A stretch of DNA of 46,803 nucleotides from Alphaproteobacteria bacterium. Its GTDB lineage: Bacteria; Pseudomonadota; Alphaproteobacteria; ATCC43930; CGMCC-115725. The position numbers and the translations under genes were made by a program. A model generated the notes under the pieces. It searched no databases. It was not told where the DNA came from and saw only the letters and a list, made by a program, of their open reading frames with translations. Below, piece by piece: positions 27,022 to 35,078 of the stretch (position 1 is its first letter; every line of letters begins with the position of its first letter). The DNA is taken from positions 1-46,803 of the forward strand of contig JASHNY010000225.1 of the NCBI GenBank assembly GCA_030041385.1, in the 5' to 3' direction.

Positions 27022-27189
27022 GGGGGAATCTCCCGGTTCTCTGGTGGGCCCGGCGGACTGTAATGGGATGCCGGGGCAAAACAAAGCGCGCCGCAAGCCC
27101 GTGTTGCCCCCGCCATGCGGCACCGCCGCTTTACCGTCGCGGGCAATCGGCCGAAGCTTGCCGGCGCCGCAGCGGCCGGGGAGGAAGCG

Positions 27190-29487
27190 ATGAGCGAAGA
27201 CGGGTTCCGCGTCGAGGAGGCGACGATCGACGATGTGCACCGGGCGATCCGGGCCGGGCAGACCAGCTGCGTCGACATCGTCCGCCAGTACATCGCCCGC
27301 GCCCGCGCCTATAACGGCGTCGCCAGCCGGCTCGTCACGGCAGACGGCGCGAGCGTGCCGGCAGCGGAGGGGGCGGTGCGCGCCGGCGCGAGCCTGCGGT
27401 TTCCGACCGAGACCGTGAACGCCGCGACGCTCCTTCCCGAACTCGACAAGTATTGCGGCAAACCGCTCGAATTCGGCCGCATCGAGGCGACCGCCTCCGA
27501 CCCGTCGGTCGTGCAGCAATACGGCATGATCGCCGGCATCGCCGACGGGACCCAGCTCAACGCGCTGGCGACATTGAACATCCGCGGCGAGCGCTCGGTG
27601 ACCTGCAAGGGCGACTACGACCGGCACCCGTCACACGGCCCGCTGCCGCCAGGCGCGCCGCCGGTTTGCGACGAGTTCCGCCGCCTGCCCGATGCGCTCG
27701 AACGCGCCGCCGAGCTCGATGCGCGATACGGCACCGACCCCGACCTTGCGGCGCTGCCGATGTACGGCGTCGTGTTTTCGTTCAAGGACCCGTTCGACAC
27801 CAAGGACATGCGCACGACCGCCGGCGGCGATGCGGCCTACGACATCGATTTCCCGGCGCGCGACCACATCCTCGTCGAGCAGTTGCGCAACAAGGGCGCG
27901 ATCATTTTCGCCAAGGCGGTCAACACCGAATACAACGGCCGCGCCGGCAACCCCGGCGGCCGCCACCAGCCGGAGAAGGTGCTGCCGTCGGTGCTCGGCT
28001 ATCAGCGCAGCTCGTGGGCCGGCAACCCCGCCAACCCCTACGACACGACCCGCGCCGCCTCGCTCGGGTCGAGCTCCGGCTCTGGCGTCTCGGTCAGCGC
28101 CAATCTCGTCATGTGCAGCCTTGGCGAGGAAACCCGCGCGTCGTGCCGCGGCCCGGCCAACCACAACGCGGTCGCGCTGATCCTGCCGCACAAGGCGATG
28201 CTCGGCTTCGACGGCGGCGCGATCGGCGCCGACATTTACTGCGACCGCACCGGCATCCTCGCCCGCACGCTTGAGGACTGCGCCAAGGTGCTCGACGCGC
28301 TGCGTGATCCCGAAACCGGGTATTACGACCCGCGCGACCCGTACACGACGGTGCCGCGCTCGTCGGTGCTGGCCAATTACGCCAGCCACGTTACCGGCGC
28401 GGCCAGCCTCAACGGGATGCGGATCGGCATCGTCCGCGAATCGATGCTGCTGCGGCCGGGCGACAAGGCGGCCGAGCCGATCTCGCGCGCCGCCGCGGCC
28501 GAGATCAAATCGGTATTGCGCGACAGGCTCGGCGCGACGCTCGTGGAATCGGGGCACGAATTCTGGCCGCGCGACCCGGAGATCGAGGCGATGGAGCCGG
28601 ATTTCCGCCGCGCGCTGGCCCGGCTCGTGCCGGTATTCATGCCCGACATCCTGTTCCGCCTCGGCCGCGACGGCACGCCGGTGTTCAAGGAATTCGCCGC
28701 TTCGATCCGCCCGACCGAGTTCCAGCCTGGCAAGGTGTTCGGCAGCGGCGCGATGGCGCCGATCGATTATTGCGTCGAACTCGCCGAAGGGCGGATCGCG
28801 CCGCCACGAAACCTCGACATCGCCACCGTGCAGGACCAGGAGCTGGCGATGAGCTTCCGTTTTCACGTGCGGCAATATTTGAGCCGCCGCGCCGCCGACT
28901 GGCGAGCGCGCGGCTTTGCCGAGACGCTCGACGATTTCGCCGCGCTCAACGCCCGCTCGAAATTCTGGGGCGACGACGGCCGCGCCGCGTTCAAGAATTG
29001 GGAGGAAGTGACCGACCCGCGCAACGCGCTCGGCGGCCGGCAGGGAGTCGACGAGCGCATCATGCTGCGCGAATTGCTGCGCCGGGTCGACATGATGGTG
29101 ATCCTCGAAAACCGGCTCGACGCGCTGGTGCGTCTGCACACGCCGCTGCCGCCGGCGATCATCGGCGGCGCCTGGGACCCGCAAGGCGGCCCCAACAATC
29201 TGCGCCCGGAATCGATGTATGGGCCGAACGCCGGGCTGACCGAGATGCTGGTGCCGGCCGGCTATGTGACCGAGGCCTGGGACCCGGTGTTCAAGCTCTC
29301 CGACGGCGGCACCCGCTATGTCCCCGCGCCGGCCGAGCGCCCGACGATACTGTTCGCGCCGGGATTGCCGTTTTCGCTTGTGTTCCGCGCCGAGCCCGGC
29401 CGCGAGGACGTGGTCTTGCGGATCGCCTCTTCCTACGAAGCCGCCTCGCGCCGCCGCATCCCGCCGCCCCGGTTCGGCCCGGTGTGA
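27190..29487 (+). CDS. Long amidase-signature family protein
   Basis: A 765-residue serine amidohydrolase. The Ser-cisSer-Lys triad is K199 in FSFKDPFDTKDM, S294 in LGSSSGSG and S318 in EETRASCRGPAN; the 24-residue step between the two serines matches known amidases. Two things are unusual. The lysine lies at 199, where most amidases have it near 80, because of an inserted block at about 55-180 with no motif I know (it includes YDRHPSHGPLPPGAPP). The total length is also about 250 residues over the norm. The start at 27190 follows GGGGAGGA. There is no signal peptide. Substrate unknown. It may be co-transcribed with the lectin-like gene 126 bases downstream. Confidence 0.85.
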   Translation: MSEDGFRVEEATIDDVHRAIRAGQTSCVDIVRQYIARARAYNGVASRLVTADGASVPAAEGAVRAGASLRFPTETVNAATLLPELDKYCGKPLEFGRIEATASDPSVVQQYGMIAGIADGTQLNALATLNIRGERSVTCKGDYDRHPSHGPLPPGAPPVCDEFRRLPDALERAAELDARYGTDPDLAALPMYGVVFSFKDPFDTKDMRTTAGGDAAYDIDFPARDHILVEQLRNKGAIIFAKAVNTEYNGRAGNPGGRHQPEKVLPSVLGYQRSSWAGNPANPYDTTRAASLGSSSGSGVSVSANLVMCSLGEETRASCRGPANHNAVALILPHKAMLGFDGGAIGADIYCDRTGILARTLEDCAKVLDALRDPETGYYDPRDPYTTVPRSSVLANYASHVTGAASLNGMRIGIVRESMLLRPGDKAAEPISRAAAAEIKSVLRDRLGATLVESGHEFWPRDPEIEAMEPDFRRALARLVPVFMPDILFRLGRDGTPVFKEFAASIRPTEFQPGKVFGSGAMAPIDYCVELAEGRIAPPRNLDIATVQDQELAMSFRFHVRQYLSRRAADWRARGFAETLDDFAALNARSKFWGDDGRAAFKNWEEVTDPRNALGGRQGVDERIMLRELLRRVDMMVILENRLDALVRLHTPLPPAIIGGAWDPQGGPNNLRPESMYGPNAGLTEMLVPAGYVTEAWDPVFKLSDGGTRYVPAPAERPTILFAPGLPFSLVFRAEPGREDVVLRIASSYEAASRRRIPPPRFGPV

Positions 29488-29613
29488 GCCAGCGTCCCCG
29501 CGCAACGAGGATGCGGCGCGGTCAGCCCCTGCGGCGGTGCGCGATTGCGTCGCCGCGCGCGCGATGACACGATCGAGACAAGCGGTCGAAGACCGGCAGA
29601 GGAGGATATCGCC

Positions 29614-30255
29614 ATGCCCGACAACATCCCCGCGCCCCGCGTCGCACCCGGACCGCCGCATCCGCTGTTGACGCCGGCGCCGCCGGTCGCCTCGTCATTG
29701 CCGGCGCTGTGCACGGTCGACCTGATGACCGAGGCCGGCTCGGCAATGCTCGGCGCAGTGTGGCGGGTACGCGAGGCGAAGGTCGTCGAGCGGCCGCCGC
29801 TGCCCGACGCGATGCCCGAATACAAATCGACCTACGAGATCCGGCCGCAGGCCGGCGAAGCCGGGTTCGACGATGCGGACTGGCAGGTGATCCCGCCGAC
29901 GGAATTGAGCGCCAAGCGCGGCGGCGGCTACGTGTCGTTTCTGTGGTTCCGCGCCAAATTGACGATCCCCGCGCGGATCGGCGAGTTCGACCCGGGCGGC
30001 GCCGGCGCGGTGTTGACGGTCAATGTCGACGACTACGCCGAAATCTGGGTCAACGGCGAATTGCCGCGCGTCGCCGGCCGGCCGAGCCCGGCGACGATCC
30101 AGGGCTTCAACATGCCGAACCGGCTCGTGCTGACCCCCAGCGTCAAGGCCGGCGATACGTTTCAGCTGGCGGTGTTCGGCATCAACGGGCCGATTTCCGC
30201 CTCGCCGCCGAACACCGTGTGGTTCCGCGAAGCCAAGGTGCAGTTCTACCGCTGA
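29614..30255 (+). CDS. Stand-alone galactose-binding-like (jelly-roll) domain protein
   Basis: A 213-residue protein with a Pro-rich N-terminal 35 residues and a beta-sandwich body: YKSTYEIRP, FDDADWQVIPP, LWFRAKLTIP, VNVDDYAEIWVNGELP and QLAVFGINGPISASPP. This 'DDYAEIWVNG' pattern is typical of galactose-binding-like modules in glycoside hydrolases, and from memory it resembles the N-terminal module of some SMP-30/gluconolactonase proteins. Here no catalytic domain follows. The reading frame stops cleanly at 30255, overlapping the convergent Lin0512 gene by 10 bp. A GGAGG site at 29601-29605 fixes the start. It could bind a carbohydrate or be the remnant of a longer enzyme; the downstream sequence is not lactonase-like, which argues against a recent frameshift. 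Confidence 0.7.
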   Translation: MPDNIPAPRVAPGPPHPLLTPAPPVASSLPALCTVDLMTEAGSAMLGAVWRVREAKVVERPPLPDAMPEYKSTYEIRPQAGEAGFDDADWQVIPPTELSAKRGGGYVSFLWFRAKLTIPARIGEFDPGGAGAVLTVNVDDYAEIWVNGELPRVAGRPSPATIQGFNMPNRLVLTPSVKAGDTFQLAVFGINGPISASPPNTVWFREAKVQFYR

Positions 30256-30614
30256 GCGCCCGTCCCGGCCTGCGGCAGGTTCTCGAACCTGACCGCGATC
30301 GCGGCGCTGGCGATCACCGCAATGTCGCCGCCCTCGGGGTCGGGAACGTCGAGCCCGCCCTTGACGACCTCGACCGTCACCTGGCCGTGCGGCAAGGACG
30401 CCGCGACCCGGGCGGCATCGACCCGGCCCGGCTCCTGCACGCCGATCGTTACCGTCACCTGCATCCGGCGCGAATCGAGCCCCAATGTGCGGATGAAGGT
30501 CAGCGAGGAGTGGTGCAAGGCATCCTGCACCGCCCGCAACGCCGCCTTGGTGTAGTCGCCGCCGTGGAGGTCGTTGCCCATGCCCATTTCGAGGATGATG
30601 CGCGGTGCTGCCAT
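30246..30614 (-). CDS. Lin0512 family protein (second copy of a tandem pair)
   Basis: A 122-residue conserved protein of unknown function. It has the family pattern IILEMGMGNDLHGGDYTKAA, LDSRRMQVTVTIGVQEPGRVD and a GGLDVP loop. It aligns end to end with the upstream gene (30626-30967), with about half the positions alike by eye, so the two are paralogues from an old duplication. The start has GGGAGG close upstream, and the gap to the first copy is 11 bases, consistent with one transcript and perhaps a hetero-oligomer. The gene ends inside the 3' end of the convergent galactose-binding-like gene. Confidence 0.82.
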   Translation of the reverse strand: MAAPRIILEMGMGNDLHGGDYTKAALRAVQDALHHSSLTFIRTLGLDSRRMQVTVTIGVQEPGRVDAARVAASLPHGQVTVEVVKGGLDVPDPEGGDIAVIASAAIAVRFENLPQAGTGAQR

Positions 30615-30625
30615 GCCCGCCTCCC

Positions 30626-30967
30626 TCACGCGATGTCGAGCCGCACCACGGCGGCGGCATTGGCGATGACGGTGCTGCCGGTGCCGGCATCGTTGGGGAT
30701 TTCGAGCCCGCCCTCGACCACCTTCACCGTGCCGGTGCCGTGCGGCAACACCGCCAATACCTCCTTCGTGTCGACCCGGTCGGGGTGGGGCACGCCGATC
30801 GTCACCTCGACCTGCATCGAATCGGTCGGCAACCCCACGGCGTTGGCGATGCCGAGCGAATTGTGCCACAGCGCGTCGCGCAACGCCCGCACCGCCGCCT
30901 TGGTGTAGTCGGTGCCGCGGATGTCGGTGCCCATGCCGATCTGCAATACCATGCGTTTGAGGGGCAT
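30626..30967 (-). CDS. Lin0512 family protein (first copy of a tandem pair)
   Basis: A 113-residue protein of the small Lin0512 family, whose role is not known. Visible features are MVLQIGMGTDIRGTDYTKAA, ALRDALWHNSLGIANAVGLP and VTIGVPHPDRVDTKEV, followed by GGLEIPNDAGTGSTVIANAA. The two conserved Gly/Asp-rich loops suggest a ligand-binding fold of the ring-assembly type, but that is inference. GAGGA lies before the start. It is followed after 11 bases by its paralogue, and preceded by a dispersed palindrome that separates it from the CMD-family gene. Confidence 0.85.
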   Translation of the reverse strand: MPLKRMVLQIGMGTDIRGTDYTKAAVRALRDALWHNSLGIANAVGLPTDSMQVEVTIGVPHPDRVDTKEVLAVLPHGTGTVKVVEGGLEIPNDAGTGSTVIANAAAVVRLDIA

Positions 30968-30987
30968 ATCGTCCTCGCCTTAAGGCC

Positions 30988-31073
30988 CGTCATTGCGAGA
31001 AGCGGAGCGACGAAGCAATCTCGATGATCTGAGTTTAACGGCCCGAGATTGCTTCGCTGCGCTCGCAATGACG
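30988..31073. repeat. GTCATTGCGAG-type dispersed palindrome
   Basis: Left arm 30988-31023 (CGTCATTGCGAG...GCAATCTCG) and right arm 31044-31073 (CGAGATTGC...CGCAATGACG) form a long imperfect hairpin with a 20-base loop. A second copy of the same family lies at 34992-35068. It fills the gap between the CMD-family gene and the first Lin0512 gene, both on the minus strand. Confidence 0.8.
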
Positions 31074-31083
31074 GCATGTGAGC

Positions 31084-31632
31084 CTAGCTCGGCAATTGGT
31101 CGCCGTCGGGCGGCACCGCAACCTCGAACGCGTTGGTGACGCCGCAGAGGACGGTGAAATTGTGCGCGACAGTGATCAGCTCGACCATCCATTGCGCGCC
31201 GTATTTGCCATTGAGCCGGTTGAACACCGGATAGTCGCAGCGATTGGTGCGCAAGAGTTGGCGGATCAGGTTGACGATGTCGCGCTCGTCCTGGCCGAGA
31301 CCCGAGACGTCGCCCTTGGCGCGCAGGATGTCGATCGTCGCTTCCGGCACGCCGTTGCGGCGCGCGGCGCCGACCTGAGCCGACCAGACATAGGCCGACT
31401 CGCGCTCGCGCACCGCGGCGAGGGCTGCATGCGACAGGAGGCGCGCCTCGACGATGCAGTCATTGCGGTTGAACTTGACGAGCGAAATCATCCGGTCGGC
31501 GAGTTTGGGGCTGTTCAGGAACACGCTGAACGGCCCGCGGATGCGCCCGAACACGCCGAGGATGTCATCGGCGACATGCTGGTGCTCGGCCGGCACCTGA
31601 TCCTTGCTGCTGATCGGGGGGACTCGCGGCAT
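31084..31632 (-). CDS. Carboxymuconolactone decarboxylase / AhpD-like family protein
   Basis: A 182-residue all-helical protein. The core LLSHAALAAVRERESAYVWSAQ followed by GAARRNGVPEATIDIL matches the CMD fold, where the usual catalytic E-x-x-x-x-x-C-x-x-C-x-x-x-H is only partly seen. The Cys-x-x-Cys of AhpD is absent here, so a peroxidase-reductase role is unlikely; E (in RESAYVWS) and a lone cysteine in RNDCIVEA are the closest polar residues. The second half repeats the fold with QLLRTNRCDYPVFNRL and ELITVAHNFTVLCGVTNAFE. It follows the nitroreductase gene by 15 bases with its AGGGAGA site in the gap, so they form a two-gene operon, perhaps in degradation of an aromatic or lactone. Confidence 0.85.
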   Translation of the reverse strand: MPRVPPISSKDQVPAEHQHVADDILGVFGRIRGPFSVFLNSPKLADRMISLVKFNRNDCIVEARLLSHAALAAVRERESAYVWSAQVGAARRNGVPEATIDILRAKGDVSGLGQDERDIVNLIRQLLRTNRCDYPVFNRLNGKYGAQWMVELITVAHNFTVLCGVTNAFEVAVPPDGDQLPS

Positions 31633-31647
31633 GGTGTCTTCTCCCTT

Positions 31648-32295
31648 TTAGGCGGCCGGGAACGGCGTTCCCCAATTGTCGAGATAGGCGACATCCGAAA
31701 GCGGCCCGCGGCCGAGCGGGCCGAAATTGCCCATCGGATACCCGATCGGCAGGATCGCATAGGATTTGTAGCCGGCCGGGATGCCCATCGCCGCGTCGCA
31801 TTCCTTGTCGTAGCCGGTGTGCCGGGTCGTCAGGGTCGAACCGAGCCCCAGCGCCCGCGCCGCCAGCAGCATGTTCTGCACCGCCGGATAGATCGACGAG
31901 CCGGCGGTGCGGTTCGGGTTTTCGCCTTCGAGGCAGGCGACGATCCACACCGGCGCCTCGTGGTAATGGTCGGTCAGGTATTGGACCGCCGAGTGCTGGC
32001 GCTTGAACTTGGCCGGATCCGAACCCGGCGGCGGCGCGCTCGATGCATAGCGCGGCCCGACCACCTCGTCGAACAGCTTTTTGTAATAGGTCTGCACCGC
32101 CTTTTTCTTCGCCGGGTCCTTCAACACCAGGAATTTCCAGCGCTGGGTGTTGCCGCCGCTGGCCGCCGCCTGGCCCGCCTTGAGAATCTTGGCGATCAAT
32201 TCATCCGGCACCGGATCGGGCTTCAGCCGGCGCATCGCCCGGCAGGTGTGCATCGCCTCGAAGATGTCATTGGTCCCCGCCTTGTTCTCCGGCAT
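31648..32295 (-). CDS. Nitroreductase family protein
   Basis: A 215-residue FMN-dependent NAD(P)H oxidoreductase. The FMN-binding N-terminus is HTCRAMRRLKPDPVPDELIA with the paired arginines, then AGQAAASGGNTQRWKFLVLKD, the classical phosphate/isoalloxazine segment. The C-terminal part has ALGLGSTLTTRHTGYDKE and GYKSYAILPIGYP, the second conserved FMN region. GGAGGAG precedes the start. It is divergent from fabI and heads a short operon with the CMD-family gene. Members reduce nitro groups, enones or flavins; the true substrate is not shown. Confidence 0.92.
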   Translation of the reverse strand: MPENKAGTNDIFEAMHTCRAMRRLKPDPVPDELIAKILKAGQAAASGGNTQRWKFLVLKDPAKKKAVQTYYKKLFDEVVGPRYASSAPPPGSDPAKFKRQHSAVQYLTDHYHEAPVWIVACLEGENPNRTAGSSIYPAVQNMLLAARALGLGSTLTTRHTGYDKECDAAMGIPAGYKSYAILPIGYPMGNFGPLGRGPLSDVAYLDNWGTPFPAA

Positions 32296-32482
32296 CGTCT
32301 CCTCCGTTCCGCGGTTCGCTCGAAGCTCGCGGCGACTCTAGAAGCGGGGCGCGCGCGCTCACAAGCGCTTTATCGCCCGGCGCCGCCCGATTGGCCGGGG
32401 ATGCCGGCTTCGTGTAGGATGTAGGATAGGTGAGAGGCTCCGGCCGGGTCGGCGGGTGTGCCGCAGACCAAAGGGGGTGTAC

Positions 32483-33283
32483 ATGCCGTTGATGGCCGGG
32501 AAACGGGGCCTTGTCATGGGTGTCGCCAACGATCATTCGCTCGCCTGGGGCATCGCCAAAGTATTGCACGAACACGGCGCCACGCTTGCCTTTACCTACC
32601 AGGTCGAGGCGCTGGGCAAGCGGGTGCGCCCGCTCGCCGAAAGCCTGGGCAGCGACTTTGTGATCGAGGCCGACGTGACCGCCGAGGAAAGCCTCGATTC
32701 GGCCTTTGCCGCGATCGAGCGGCGCTGGGGCCGGCTCGATTTCCTGGTGCACGCGATCGCCTTTTCCGACAAGGACGAGTTGAAAGGCAAATACCTCTAC
32801 ACGACGCGCGCCAATTTCCTGCGCAGCCTCGACATCTCGTGCTTTTCGTTCACCGATCTGTGCCGCCGCGCGGTGCCTCTGATGCCGGGCGGGGGCAGCC
32901 TGTTGACGCTGACCTATTCGGGTGCCGAACGGGTGATGCCGCACTACAACGTGATGGGGGTGGCCAAGGCCGCGCTCGAAGCCAGCGTCAAGTATCTGGC
33001 GGCCGATCTCGGCGGCGACAACATCCGGGTGAATGCGATCTCGGCTGGGCCGATCAAGACCCTGGCGGCGTCGGGGATCGGCGATTTCCGCTATATCCTG
33101 AAATGGAACCAGCTCAACGCGCCATTGCAGCGCAATGTGACGATCGAGGATGTCGGCGGCGCCGGCCTCTATCTGTTGAGCGATTTGTCGGCCGGGGTGA
33201 CCGGCGAGGTCCACCACGTCGATTGCGGCTATCACGTCGTCGGCATGAAGCGCCCCGACGCCCCGGACATCGCCGTGGTGTGA
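32483..33283 (+). CDS. fabI: Enoyl-[acyl-carrier-protein] reductase (NADH) FabI
   Basis: Catalyses the last reduction of each fatty-acid elongation cycle. It is 266 residues, close to the usual 262. The N-terminus MPLMAGKRGLVMGVANDHSL carries the FabI-type cofactor loop, and AIAFSDKDELKGKYLYTT is the enoyl-reductase signature. The catalytic pair is Y155 and K162 (Y-x6-K, YNVMGVAK), with the second conserved tyrosine Y145. The ISAGPIKTLAASGIGDF substrate loop is intact. The start at 32483 has AGGGGG upstream. It is divergent from the nitroreductase gene and separated from aroC by a 620-bp repeat array. A weak promoter-like TTGGCC ... TAGGAT pair lies at about 32390-32420. Confidence 0.96.
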   Translation: MPLMAGKRGLVMGVANDHSLAWGIAKVLHEHGATLAFTYQVEALGKRVRPLAESLGSDFVIEADVTAEESLDSAFAAIERRWGRLDFLVHAIAFSDKDELKGKYLYTTRANFLRSLDISCFSFTDLCRRAVPLMPGGGSLLTLTYSGAERVMPHYNVMGVAKAALEASVKYLAADLGGDNIRVNAISAGPIKTLAASGIGDFRYILKWNQLNAPLQRNVTIEDVGGAGLYLLSDLSAGVTGEVHHVDCGYHVVGMKRPDAPDIAVV

Positions 33284-33289
33284 GGGTAG

Positions 33290-33402
33290 TGCGTCGTTCG
33301 AGACGGCGCTTCGCGCCTCCTCACGATGAGCAAAATTCCGTTCTGCTGCGGGGAACGACCCTCATCCTGAGGAGCGGGCAAAGCCCGCGTCTCGAAGGAC
33401 GC
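33290..33402 (+). repeat. 113-bp direct repeat, copy 1
   Basis: Runs from TGCGTCGTTCGAGACGGCGC to the end of GCGTCTCGAAGGACGC. Copy 2 is 33763-33875, the same length with about four substitutions and no indels. The two copies bound the palindrome array, with a step of 473 bp. Confidence 0.9.
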
Positions 33403-33762
33403 TCGGGCCCAACCGCAGTGCGTCCTTCGACTGCTCGCTGCGCTCGCGCTCAGGATGAGGGGCGGTTCTTACTGCCACAACCCCTCCCCATCCTGAGGAG
33501 CGCCCACAGGGCGCGTCTCGAAGGACGCTCGTGCCCAACCGCAGTGCGTCCTTCGACTGCTCGCTCTGCTCGCGCTCAGGATGAGGGGCGTTGGTGGTGC
33601 CGTTCTCCATCCAACCTCATCCTGAGGAGCGGCCCGGAGGGTCGCGTCTCGAAGGACGCTCGGGCCCAACCGCGGTGCGTCCTTCGACTGCTCGCTCCGC
33701 TCGCGCTCAGGATGAGGGGCGCTGGTGGTGCCGTTCCCGCAGGGGCGCGTCTCGAAGGATGG

Positions 33763-33875
33763 TGCGTCGTTCGAGACGGCGCTTCGCGCCTCCTCACGAT
33801 GAGCAAAATTCCGTTATGCTGTGGGGAACGACCCTCATCCTGAGGCGTGGGCAAAGCCCGCGTCTCGAAGGACGC
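33763..33875 (+). repeat. 113-bp direct repeat, copy 2
   Basis: Near-identical to 33290-33402. It includes the same internal block TCACGATGAGCAAAATTCCG and the partial fourth palindrome unit. Its 3' end lies 28 bases upstream of the aroC start. Confidence 0.9.
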
Positions 33876-33903
33876 GCCCGGGTCTTTCGGCGTTGAGGCG
33901 ACC

Positions 33904-34977
33904 ATGGCCGGCAACAGTTTCGGCACGCTGTTCCGTTTCACCACCTGGGGCGAAAGCCACGGGCCGGCGATTGGCGTCGTCGTCGATGGGGTGCCCCCGC
34001 GCCTGAAGCTCAGCGAAGCCGACATCCAGTATTTTCTCGACCGGCGCCGGCCGGGCCAATCGCGCTACACGACGCAGCGCCAGGAGCCGGACCAGGTCAA
34101 GATTCTCAGCGGCACGTTCGACGGCGAGACCACCGGCACGCCGATCCAATTATTGATCGAGAACACCGACCAGCGCTCCAAGGACTATCGCAACATCGCC
34201 GACCGCTTCCGTCCCGGCCATGCCGATTACACCTACTGGAAGAAATACGGCATCCGCGACTATCGCGGCGGCGGGCGCGCCTCGGCGCGCGAGACCGCCT
34301 CGCGCGTCGCGGCCGGCGCGGTCGCGCGCAAGGTGTTGGGGCCCGGCATCGCGATCCGCGGCGCCCTCATTCAGGTCGGGCCGCATGCGGTCGACCGCGC
34401 CAACTGGGATTGGGGCGCGACCGCGGGCAACCCGTTCTGGTGCCCGGACCCGGCAATGGCGCCGCGCTGGGCCGAATATCTCGATACGGTCCGCAAGGCC
34501 GGCTCGTCGGCCGGCGCGGTCATCGAGGTGGTCGCGAGCGGGGTCCCGGCCGGGCTCGGCGAGCCGGTCTACGACAAGCTCGACGGCGACCTCGCCCGCG
34601 CGATGATGACGATCAACGCGGTGAAGGGCGTCGAAATCGGCGCCGGTTTCGCCGCCGCGGCGCTGTCGGGCGAAGTGAACGGCGACGAGATGCGGATGCA
34701 CGACGGCAAGGTCGTGTTCCTGTCAAACAATGCCGGCGGCATCCTTGGCGGCATCTCGACCGGGCAGGACATCGTCGTCCGCTTTGTCGTCAAGCCGACC
34801 AGCTCGATCCTTAAACCGATGCGCACGGTCGATACCGAGGGCAACGAGGTCGAAATCGAGACCCACGGCCGCCACGACCCTTGCGTCGGCATCCGCGCAG
34901 TGCCGGTCGGCGAGGCGATGATGGCCGTGGTGCTCGCCGATCACCTGCTGCGGCAGCGGGCAATCGGCGGCATGTAG
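33904..34977 (+). CDS. aroC: Chorismate synthase
   Basis: Makes chorismate from 5-enolpyruvylshikimate 3-phosphate with reduced FMN; last step of the shikimate pathway. The protein is 357 residues, the normal length. Signatures are [20 protein letters not shown], the conserved [38 protein letters not shown] with [18 protein letters not shown], and [17 protein letters not shown] near the C-terminus. The start at 33904 is fixed by the invariant N-terminus; an in-frame ATG 19 codons earlier lies inside the palindrome array and adds only non-conserved residues. The ribosome-binding sequence GAGGCG is modest. The promoter is probably fabI's or lies within the array. Confidence 0.97.
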   Translation: MAGNSFGTLFRFTTWGESHGPAIGVVVDGVPPRLKLSEADIQYFLDRRRPGQSRYTTQRQEPDQVKILSGTFDGETTGTPIQLLIENTDQRSKDYRNIADRFRPGHADYTYWKKYGIRDYRGGGRASARETASRVAAGAVARKVLGPGIAIRGALIQVGPHAVDRANWDWGATAGNPFWCPDPAMAPRWAEYLDTVRKAGSSAGAVIEVVASGVPAGLGEPVYDKLDGDLARAMMTINAVKGVEIGAGFAAAALSGEVNGDEMRMHDGKVVFLSNNAGGILGGISTGQDIVVRFVVKPTSSILKPMRTVDTEGNEVEIETHGRHDPCVGIRAVPVGEAMMAVVLADHLLRQRAIGGM

Positions 34978-34991
34978 GCGGACGCCGGGCT

Positions 34992-35068
34992 CCGGGATTG
35001 CGCCGCTGCGCTCGCAATGACAGCGGTCAGGTTGTCATTGCGAGGAGCGACGCGACAAAGCAATCCGG
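34992..35068. repeat. GTCATTGCGAG-type dispersed palindrome, second copy
   Basis: CCGGGATTGCG...GCTCGCAATGAC and GTCATTGCGAGGAGCGACG...CAATCCGG form a long imperfect hairpin. It separates convergent aroC (plus) and the NIPSNAP gene (minus) and may stop transcription both ways. Confidence 0.75.
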
Positions 35069-35078
35069 CAGGGAAGCG

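Larger units (their letters stand above)
33284..33903. repeat. 620-bp intergenic array of long palindromes
   Basis: No gene lies here. Three tandem palindromic units (33360-33460, 33487-33588, 33615-33719; step 127-128 bp) each run from CCTCATCCTGAGGAGCG through GCGTCTCGAAGGACGC to GCGTCCTTCGA and CGCTCAGGATGAGG. A fourth partial unit is at 33833-33875. Open frames through it are Ser/Arg-rich and repeat themselves, so they are not genes. The family is of the 'CTCATCCTGAGGAGC' kind common in alphaproteobacteria. The last copy ends 28 bases before aroC. Confidence 0.88.

Noticed and set aside
33284-33903. Insertion sequence or transposase remnant between fabI and aroC
   Set aside because: No transposase-like frame and no terminal inverted repeats; the region is explained by tandem palindromes and direct repeats.
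33362-34025. Open frames across the palindrome array (for example 33576-34025 minus)
   Set aside because: Their translations merely repeat the palindrome sequence and have no gene-like codon use.
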